Shown: piece by piece, positions 23,610-28,418 of the stretch
How the letters are laid out: every line of letters starts with the position of its first letter
Position numbering within the stretch: position 1 is the first letter of the stretch
IMG/VR virus record: IMGVR_UViG_3300030110_003111
Location: 1-28,418 of that record
Source of the DNA: a virus
DNA length: 28,418 nt
Strand: one strand, 5' to 3'
Made by a program: the position numbers and the translations under genes
The notes under the pieces: model-generated
Told to the model about the DNA's origin: nothing
Seen by the model: the letters and a program-made list of their open reading frames with translations, nothing else
Database searches by the model: none

Positions 23610-23810
23610 TTGGATAACGAAATGAAAAAACAAATAAAATACTCATCAGACCGACTATACGGTTTGGAGATAAGGTGTGGTAACATTGAAAACACACTTA
23701 AGACAATAGAAAGACGACAGAAGCGTATGCTTTTTGTGATTAAGGTGGTGATTTTTCTTGACTTACTATTGTTCGGCATCCGATGTTGGCATGAGATTGG
23801 GCTTGAATAG
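23610..23810 (+). CDS. Small coiled-coil plus membrane-helix protein
   Basis: About 67 residues: a short basic coiled coil and a C-terminal hydrophobic segment (Met-Leu-Phe-Val-Ile-Lys-Val-Val-Ile-Phe-Leu-Asp). It has the same plan as its predecessor, so the pair may act together or be paralogous. The start is uncertain: TTG 23610 follows GGGTGAG; ATG 23622 is in frame. It overlaps the next gene by 53 bases if that gene uses its TTG start. Confidence 0.45.
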   Translation: MDNEMKKQIKYSSDRLYGLEIRCGNIENTLKTIERRQKRMLFVIKVVIFLDLLLFGIRCWHEIGLE

Positions 23811-24294
23811 TGCTCAAAGAACTGCGGCTAGTAGCAAGATAACTTCGGTTATCAGAAGGGCTAGCATAGACATAGACCAAACATATAGAGACTATGGAAG
23901 AAGCGCACCCTCCAAAAGCATAGCCTCATCAACGCTCAACGGCGGCATTTCTGCCGGTGCTACCACAGTGACCCTAGCAAGCGCGTCGTCCTTTGGTACG
24001 GCCGGAAATGGTGATATAGACGGTGATTCATTCGCATGGACGGGTAAGTCATCAAATGACCTTACCGGATGTACTGGAATCAGCGCAGACCACCTCACTG
24101 GTACTGCTGTTAATGAGGGAGAAGAGGCACACGTTCTCCGTGAGATATGTGCTGATTTAGCAGCGTCTCTATATTTTGAAGATGAGGCCCTTTTCCAAAC
24201 TACGGGTACACCCGGCGGTATTCGGGGTACTGCTATGAATGAAAGAGGTACTGAGAACCTAAGACGACTAGCACACCTCGGTTCAGTTGATTGA
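23758..24294 (+). CDS. Head-tail connector (adaptor) protein
   Basis: A 178-residue protein. Its start region (Thr-Tyr-Tyr-Cys-Ser-Ala-Ser-Asp-Val-Gly-Met-Arg-Leu) matches adaptor proteins that join the portal to the tail. Residues about 60-115 hold an inserted beta loop (Gly-Ala-Thr-Thr-Val-Thr-Leu, then Asp-Gly-Asp-Ser-Phe-Ala-Trp-Thr-Gly, then Leu-Thr-Gly) that recurs in tailed-phage structural proteins. I chose TTG 23758, preceded by GGTGGTGAT, because it keeps the typical N-terminus; ATG 23791 would remove it. It opens the tail-assembly group. Confidence 0.65.
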   Translation: MTYYCSASDVGMRLGLNSAQRTAASSKITSVIRRASIDIDQTYRDYGRSAPSKSIASSTLNGGISAGATTVTLASASSFGTAGNGDIDGDSFAWTGKSSNDLTGCTGISADHLTGTAVNEGEEAHVLREICADLAASLYFEDEALFQTTGTPGGIRGTAMNERGTENLRRLAHLGSVD

Positions 24295-24303
24295 GGGGTA
24301 TAG

Positions 24304-24987
24304 ATGAAATTATTTCCAGACTCACATATGATGAATTTTGAAATGGAGGCGGCGGGAGTATCTCGTTCCTCCAATATATTCAAAGACATAATCAAGGAAA
24401 ATTTAGACCACTTCATGAAATATGAAATGAGTCATATTCTGTATGACTATTACACTGAACTAGGTGAGAAAGAGGAAGTAAGAATACACAACGACCTGAT
24501 GAGGAAAAGCAAGGGTTCAGGCGATATTTACCAAAGAGTAGCGGAAAACATGATTAGTTTGGTTATGCATACTGGCTCACAAAAGTATCTTGAATCAGTA
24601 ATTCTTGAAATAGGGGCCTCGGATGCCGGTGCTGCTGATATAGGAGCCGGCGTTACGGGTAGTAGGGGTGAGGATATTGCCGGAATACTACAATACGGAA
24701 AGAGAGAAGGAAAGGAACTAAGTAAAGACATATTGGCGAAACCCACGGTTGGTGCAATAAGGAGAAGGCTTTTCGGTGAATATGCGAAAAGGGCTAGACC
24801 CGGACAAGGTAGGGGTGGTGGCAACTTCCTACTACCCGAAGGGTGGAAAAGCCCTGAGTTTGAAGGAATAGATTTCTTGGGTAAATCGGAAGAGAGGCTG
24901 AGAAAGGTACACGAAGGGCCACAACTACGTAATATAATCAAACAGAGATTAGCACAATACAAATTCCCGAAGGGGGGTAGGAAATAA
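24304..24987 (+). CDS. Putative neck / tail-completion protein
   Basis: A 227-residue protein, helical at the N-terminus (about 20-110) and basic toward the C-terminus, with Gly/Ala-rich linkers near 105-120 and Arg/Gly-rich residues near 155-172. It lies between the connector and the tail terminator, the usual place of a head-closure or neck protein (HK97 gp10-like). Its stop overlaps the next start (TAATG). No clear motif supports a firmer name. Confidence 0.5.
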   Translation: MKLFPDSHMMNFEMEAAGVSRSSNIFKDIIKENLDHFMKYEMSHILYDYYTELGEKEEVRIHNDLMRKSKGSGDIYQRVAENMISLVMHTGSQKYLESVILEIGASDAGAADIGAGVTGSRGEDIAGILQYGKREGKELSKDILAKPTVGAIRRRLFGEYAKRARPGQGRGGGNFLLPEGWKSPEFEGIDFLGKSEERLRKVHEGPQLRNIIKQRLAQYKFPKGGRK

Positions 24988-26072
24988 TGGCAATAGCAAC
25001 TACATCAGAATATTGGAATTCAAGGATGAATGGCACTGACCCCACAGATTTACCGGGCATAGCACAATTCCAACAAGATTGGACTTTGACCGGTAATGCT
25101 GCTGCTGCTAGCGGTGATTACTGGCAAATAACTAACAACTCCGTGTATAGCATTGCACCAAGCGCAGACTACACCGAATATACCCTAGTTTCTAGTTTCA
25201 TATTTAGTGATGCTGCCAACATCCCTAATGCCGGTACAGTACTTATGTCTCTAGATAACGGTACACACAAGGTAGAAGTGAAATCTAAGGGAAATGCCTC
25301 TACATTGGATTTGGTGGGTGCTACAACTACCACTACGGAAGACTTAGATTTGGCTATGGCCGAAGATGACCCAGTAGCCATAGTACTTAGGCTGACCCTA
25401 GACTCTTCGGGTACTGCTAATCTCTATATGCGTGAACTAATAGACGATGATAATGGAACACAGCACTATATTTCTGTTACTGGTGCTAGTGGCAGTGGTC
25501 GTTCTGTTAAGTGGGGTAATGATGATGGTACTGTTAAGTGGGCTTCTACTTACTATTCTCAATTCGGTGCGTTCTCTCCAAACGAAATGATGCTCTCTGA
25601 CTATGCAACAAACACTCTTTCAAGAATGGGTCTAAGTATCGTTGATTTATTGAAGAATAGCAAGAGGCTGTACTTGAAAACACAAGTGAATGATGCTAGC
25701 ATAATGTATGGTTTCGATTTATCAGCCGATATGTTGAGTAGAAGCATAGCACCCATGGTTCATGTGGTGATGCCATCCATGAGTACCCCGGAGTTTCTTA
25801 CCCTAGGCGCATCAAAGGTCAAGCAAACCTACGATATAGAGGTCTATGTAACTACTAGGGGTACCAATTACGAAAACGCATACCGTGATGGTTTGAATAT
25901 AGCCGGGGAGATATTTGATGAATTATTCACAAAAACTGGCGTTAATGCTACTACTGATAGCATAATAGCATATAATTCAGAGTTTGACGTGAAACTAGAC
26001 AATGATGATACGATATGCACCCACAGGCTTAGGTTCACATACATGCGTTTGATAGACATGAGGCAACGATGA
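24987..26072 (+). CDS. LamG-like domain fused to tail terminator protein
   Basis: A 361-residue protein in two parts. Residues about 1-205 are a beta sandwich of the LamG/concanavalin type, with many Asp, Thr and Gly residues and no membrane segment. Residues about 205-361 (with Thr-Tyr-Asp-Ile-Glu-Val-Tyr-Val-Thr-Thr-Arg-Gly, then Asn-Tyr-Glu-Asn-Ala-Tyr-Arg-Asp-Gly, then Cys-Thr-His-Arg-Leu-Arg-Phe-Thr-Tyr) have the size and alpha/beta pattern of tail terminators, which cap the tube and bind the head. Ordinary terminators have about 130-150 residues and no sandwich, so this is an unusual fusion, perhaps a carbohydrate-binding outer domain on the neck. Confidence 0.6.
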   Translation: MAIATTSEYWNSRMNGTDPTDLPGIAQFQQDWTLTGNAAAASGDYWQITNNSVYSIAPSADYTEYTLVSSFIFSDAANIPNAGTVLMSLDNGTHKVEVKSKGNASTLDLVGATTTTTEDLDLAMAEDDPVAIVLRLTLDSSGTANLYMRELIDDDNGTQHYISVTGASGSGRSVKWGNDDGTVKWASTYYSQFGAFSPNEMMLSDYATNTLSRMGLSIVDLLKNSKRLYLKTQVNDASIMYGFDLSADMLSRSIAPMVHVVMPSMSTPEFLTLGASKVKQTYDIEVYVTTRGTNYENAYRDGLNIAGEIFDELFTKTGVNATTDSIIAYNSEFDVKLDNDDTICTHRLRFTYMRLIDMRQR

Positions 26073-26123
26073 AACCCTTAAGTATCACAGTATTAGTGAA
26101 AGAAGTATAGGAGAGGTAACTAG

Positions 26124-27143
26124 ATGCCGGATTTTCTAAATAGATATGTTGGAATAGGTAAGGAGACTGGCGGCTACGGAGTAGACCCCGGTTCCTATAC
26201 CTTTGGAGAAGTAGACTCAGAAAGTATGAAAGACACGTTTGACGTTCTCGTGAGAGAGGATATGTCACGCCCAGTAGCCGCAAAGGCAGTACAGGGGAAG
26301 GAATATAGCGAGGGGGACATTAACCTAGCCCTCCAATCGGACGATTTCGTTGGTAAGGTTCTTTCCGGTTTCTTCCCACAAGACGTAGTGACTACAGACA
26401 CGGTTAAGGTACATACCATGGAAGAGCCACCACTCGGACCATACAACACCACTACAGCCTACCCATCATTTACTATGGTTATAGGAAGAGAGGGCAAGAG
26501 CCACAAATACACAGGTCTTTGTGCTAACTCACTAAACATTTCCGCAAACGTAGGCGAATACGTTATGATGACCGCCGGTTTCTACGGCAAGTCAGAGAGC
26601 GCGGTTGGCAATCTACTAACTGCAACTTTCGACCAACTAAGCCTAAATGCCATGCACTTCGCGGGCGGCCAAATCACCTTTGCGGGCGGTGCGGCAGTAG
26701 CGAATATCAAGTCAGTAGATTTCAGCATCAATCTAAACGGCGATATGGATAACGCATACGGAATCGGTTCTAACACCCTTGCTCGTGCTCCACCCAAGCA
26801 AAGAAGGGAGATTACCGGTACTGCCGAATTCAACCAAGTTGTCTATACGGCAACCGCAAACGAGCCTACCTACACTGAGTTGATAGGCGGCCTTGACGAC
26901 GGTTCATCAGGTAGCGGTACTTCCGCTATGACCCTTAAGTTTGTTGGCGATACCGCTAACGAATACGTACAGTTCGACTTCTATCACCTATTTTGGGATG
27001 CACCAGACGCATCGGTTAGTGGTAGGGACACCAACACCATGACGGCAGGATTCACTGGTCTTTTCAATCCGGATACCGGAGAAGACAACAAGGCTATGAG
27101 ATGCACCATAAAGGGTGCTTCTCTACAAGCCTCCCCCTATTGA
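26124..27143 (+). CDS. Major tail tube protein
   Basis: A 339-residue protein. The N-terminus (Phe-Leu-Asn-Arg-Tyr-Val-Gly-Ile-Gly-Lys-Glu, then Gly-Gly-Tyr-Gly-Val-Asp-Pro), a central Gly-Arg-Glu-Gly-Lys-Ser-His-Lys-Tyr-Thr-Gly segment and a Asn-Ser-Leu-Asn-Ile-Ser-Ala-Asn-Val-Gly-Glu-Tyr segment are typical of phage tail tube proteins, which stack as hexamer rings and make the conduit for DNA. Size fits that family. GGAGAGGTAA upstream of the start is a strong ribosome binding site, as expected for an abundant protein. It precedes the tail chaperones, matching the usual gene order. Confidence 0.75.
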   Translation: MPDFLNRYVGIGKETGGYGVDPGSYTFGEVDSESMKDTFDVLVREDMSRPVAAKAVQGKEYSEGDINLALQSDDFVGKVLSGFFPQDVVTTDTVKVHTMEEPPLGPYNTTTAYPSFTMVIGREGKSHKYTGLCANSLNISANVGEYVMMTAGFYGKSESAVGNLLTATFDQLSLNAMHFAGGQITFAGGAAVANIKSVDFSINLNGDMDNAYGIGSNTLARAPPKQRREITGTAEFNQVVYTATANEPTYTELIGGLDDGSSGSGTSAMTLKFVGDTANEYVQFDFYHLFWDAPDASVSGRDTNTMTAGFTGLFNPDTGEDNKAMRCTIKGASLQASPY

Positions 27144-27152
27144 GGTGTTTAG

Positions 27153-27350
27153 ATGGCAAATAATGGTGGAACAGTAATTACAGATACCGATAAATTGATG
27201 GTTTCTGCTTTTAATGGTACTGCCGCAGAGGTTCAAACAGCATTTAGGGCCGCTTTGGCCGATGCTGATGTAGTAATATCTTGTGATACTACTAGGAAAA
27301 AGGATAGCGATTACATTACATTGACCGTAGTATGGTATGATGTAGCATAA
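27153..27350 (+). CDS. Small protein between tube and chaperone genes, unknown
   Basis: A 65-residue protein with GAGGTG upstream of the start. It is an alpha/beta mixture (Thr-Ala-Ala-Glu-Val-Gln-Thr-Ala-Phe-Arg-Ala-Ala-Leu) with one cysteine, and belongs to no family I know. Position suggests a tail assembly role. Confidence 0.5.
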   Translation: MANNGGTVITDTDKLMVSAFNGTAAEVQTAFRAALADADVVISCDTTRKKDSDYITLTVVWYDVA

Positions 27351-27365
27351 TAGAAGGTGTAAAAT

Positions 27366-27521
27366 ATGAGTGAGACGTATGAAAATGAAGATGGCGTTTG
27401 GGAGCGAAAGATTGTCGGTGGTAGAATTATTGATACCCTAGTAGAGCCTAAGAAGAAGAAGGCTTCTGCTAAGAAGACAGCAGCGAAGAAGGGGGCAAAG
27501 AAGAGTGCCAGTTCTAAGTAA
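27366..27521 (+). CDS. 51-residue protein with histone-like Lys/Ala tail
   Basis: A short gene with AAGGTG eight bases before ATG 27366. The N-terminal half is acidic to neutral (Met-Ser-Glu-Thr-Tyr-Glu-Asn-Glu-Asp); the C-terminal half is Lys/Ala/Ser (Pro-Lys-Lys-Lys-Lys, then repeated Ala-Lys-Lys), like histone H1 or bacterial HU tails. It overlaps the next start by 17 bases. The basic tail may bind nucleic acid or an acidic tail protein. Confidence 0.55.
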   Translation: MSETYENEDGVWERKIVGGRIIDTLVEPKKKKASAKKTAAKKGAKKSASSK

Positions 27522-27858
27522 AGAAATTGAATTAGATGACGGTTCTAAGATTCTCGTCCGGCAAGCGTCCGGTAGAGAGAAGATTGGTTTAGAGAGCCGA
27601 CAGGCCCGCGTATTCCGAAAGTTTAGGCATTTCGGACAACCCGAATCTTGGACGGAAGACCAACAGTTTGAGTTCTCTGATGCACTAGATGATGAAGAGG
27701 CAGGTATCGCTACACAGATAGAGACGTGGCTTCCTCTTTGTATTATAGATGAGGAAAAGAGCATAGATGACTTGAATACAGCAGAAATGCTTAGAGTCTT
27801 GGCCTTTATTCGTGGGGATGATGAAATAGCACCGGAAGGTGCCTCCCCTTTGGAATAG
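27505..27858 (+). CDS. Tail assembly chaperone, G-type (short product)
   Basis: A 117-residue acidic protein starting at GTG 27505 after a GGGGG run, located between tail tube and tape measure, where lambda has gene G. Residues about 10-60 (Asp-Asp-Gly-Ser-Lys-Ile-Leu-Val-Arg) are consistent with chaperones that hold the tape measure protein. Its 3' end carries a CCCTTTG slippery site just before the TAG, which would let ribosomes read on into the next frame to give a GT-type fusion. It overlaps the 51-residue gene by 17 bases. Confidence 0.7.
   Translation: MPVLSKEIELDDGSKILVRQASGREKIGLESRQARVFRKFRHFGQPESWTEDQQFEFSDALDDEEAGIATQIETWLPLCIIDEEKSIDDLNTAEMLRVLAFIRGDDEIAPEGASPLE
27846..27852 (+). 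other. Predicted programmed -1 frameshift site (CCCTTTG)
   Basis: The heptamer C-CCT-TTG lies in the G-type frame with CCT at 27847-27849 and TTG at 27850-27852, so it fits X-XXY-YYZ (X = C, Y = T, Z = G). The stop TAG comes two codons later at 27856. After a -1 slip the next frame is open from 27825 to 28169. A GGAAGG (27834-27839) six bases upstream resembles the internal Shine-Dalgarno stimulator of other -1 sites, and AGCC-TTTAG-GGCT just downstream may form a small stem. Confidence 0.65.
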
Positions 27859-28169
27859 CCTTTAGGGCTCTTCCAACAGTCTGTATGGCCTTCAAAGGTT
27901 CCGTACCCTCTGATTTGTATTACAGATACCAAGACGAGGGCGGCTTTAGTAGGTTAGAGTTAGACCTACACGTTGCTTCTGAAATAAACGACAGAATAAG
28001 CGAAGCCACAGAAAACGCCAAAAAGGGTGACGGAAAGGGGGCAGTAGCGAGAGCAAGACAGAGACAACAACAAAGAAAACAATTAAGCAACAAACAATTC
28101 ATGGAATCAATGAGAGATAGCGGAGTCCCTATCGTGGGTAAAGAGAGTGTAGAGGGCGAGAGTAGATGA
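27852..28169 (+). CDS. Tail assembly chaperone, T-type extension, made by -1 frameshift
   Basis: The frame continues from the slippery site, first with GGA at 27852, then Ile-Ala-Phe-Arg-Ala-Leu-Pro-Thr-Val-Cys before Met at 27885. It gives 105 residues that are rich in Gln, Arg and Lys near the end (Arg-Gln-Arg-Gln-Gln-Gln-Arg-Lys). The ATG at 27885 has no ribosome binding site, which favours production as a fusion of about 221 residues over independent start. This is the plan of lambda gpG-gpGT. The stop overlaps the tape measure start (ATGA). Confidence 0.65.
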   Translation, partial: GIAFRALPTVCMAFKGSVPSDLYYRYQDEGGFSRLELDLHVASEINDRISEATENAKKGDGKGAVARARQRQQQRKQLSNKQFMESMRDSGVPIVGKESVEGESR

Positions 28170-28418
28170 TAGTACCAATTTTTGCTGAATTAGCACCCCT
28201 TCTTTTCGTTTCTTGCGCTGTCGCTATGGTAGTTCTTAGAGCCGGTGCCTCTAGGGTTTTCTTCGACATTGTTGGTTCGTTCCAAGCAAGTAGACTCATA
28301 CATGACGCAGAGGCCGCATCGGTCGCCATGCAAGCACTTTTCATAGATGGTTTAGCAGGTATAGAAGAGGCCGCTAGTGAAATAAATGAACAGTTTGAGC
28401 AACTTAATGACACCCTCA
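28166..28418 (+). CDS. Start of tape measure protein (partial, runs off the window)
   Basis: An open frame from ATG 28166 (ATGA overlap with the chaperone extension) continues past the window end; 84 codons are visible. A hydrophobic segment lies at about residues 8-24, and a helical Ala/Glu/Asp-rich stretch follows (Glu-Glu-Ala-Ala-Ser-Glu-Ile-Asn-Glu-Gln). Tape measure proteins set tail length and often carry such hydrophobic and coiled parts. The call depends on position after the G/GT pair. Confidence 0.6.
   Translation, partial: MIVPIFAELAPLLFVSCAVAMVVLRAGASRVFFDIVGSFQASRLIHDAEAASVAMQALFIDGLAGIEEAASEINEQFEQLNDTL

Overview
The window is most likely one end of a tailed double-stranded DNA virus (or provirus) genome with an HK97-type capsid, probably from a marine archaeon. 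The viral call rests on a complete set of morphogenesis genes: large terminase, portal, prohead protease, HK97-fold major capsid protein, head-tail connectors, tail terminator, tail tube, frameshifted tail chaperone and the start of a tape measure. The archaeal host call (Marine Group II / Poseidoniales-like) is an inference. It rests mainly on a membrane-anchored surface protein carrying an LDL-receptor-A-like fragment, two GCTD...DDGSC repeats and about eight N-glycosylation sequons, and on T-run terminator-like DNA. A bacterial host is not excluded.

Layout. (1) 1-3276: small plus-strand genes, a GC-rich 551-codon gene of unknown function, and two related arrays of a short repeat with an ATGTTAC core. 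These could be a replication origin or a set of promoter/operator sites. Two GC-rich hairpins and a triple T tract close the transcripts. (2) 3277-6584, minus strand: metallophosphoesterase, large terminase and a small basic protein in one tightly coupled operon, facing a 278-base divergent intergenic region. (3) 6863-14565, plus strand: portal, a three-helix membrane protein, a staphylococcal-nuclease-like enzyme, the LDLa/GCTD surface protein, a protease-scaffold fusion, a likely decoration protein, the major capsid protein and three small head/connector proteins. (4) 14577-23810: an adsorption and modification cassette. It holds a beta-rich fibre protein, a 1459-residue collagen-like fibre, an unknown fibre-associated protein, a SAM-methyltransferase-like protein, a prolyl-hydroxylase-like 2OG-Fe(II) oxygenase and a run of small membrane or coiled-coil proteins. 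(5) 23758-28418: connector, neck protein, LamG-like/tail-terminator fusion, tail tube, small proteins, a G/GT-type tail chaperone pair with a CCCTTTG slippery site, and the first 84 codons of a putative tape-measure protein that runs off the window.

How the parts fit. Terminase and portal package DNA into a shell built by the major capsid protein on a scaffold that is probably fused to the protease. The connector, neck, terminator, tube and chaperone genes build a long tail. The most interesting proposal is that the collagen-like fibre and the nearby oxygenase (with the methyltransferase between them) form a virus-encoded collagen synthesis and modification unit. Most structural genes are translationally coupled (ATGA, TAATG or GTGA overlaps) and many have strong GGTGA/AGGAGG-type ribosome binding sites. 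No tRNA, CRISPR array, insertion sequence or integrase was seen.
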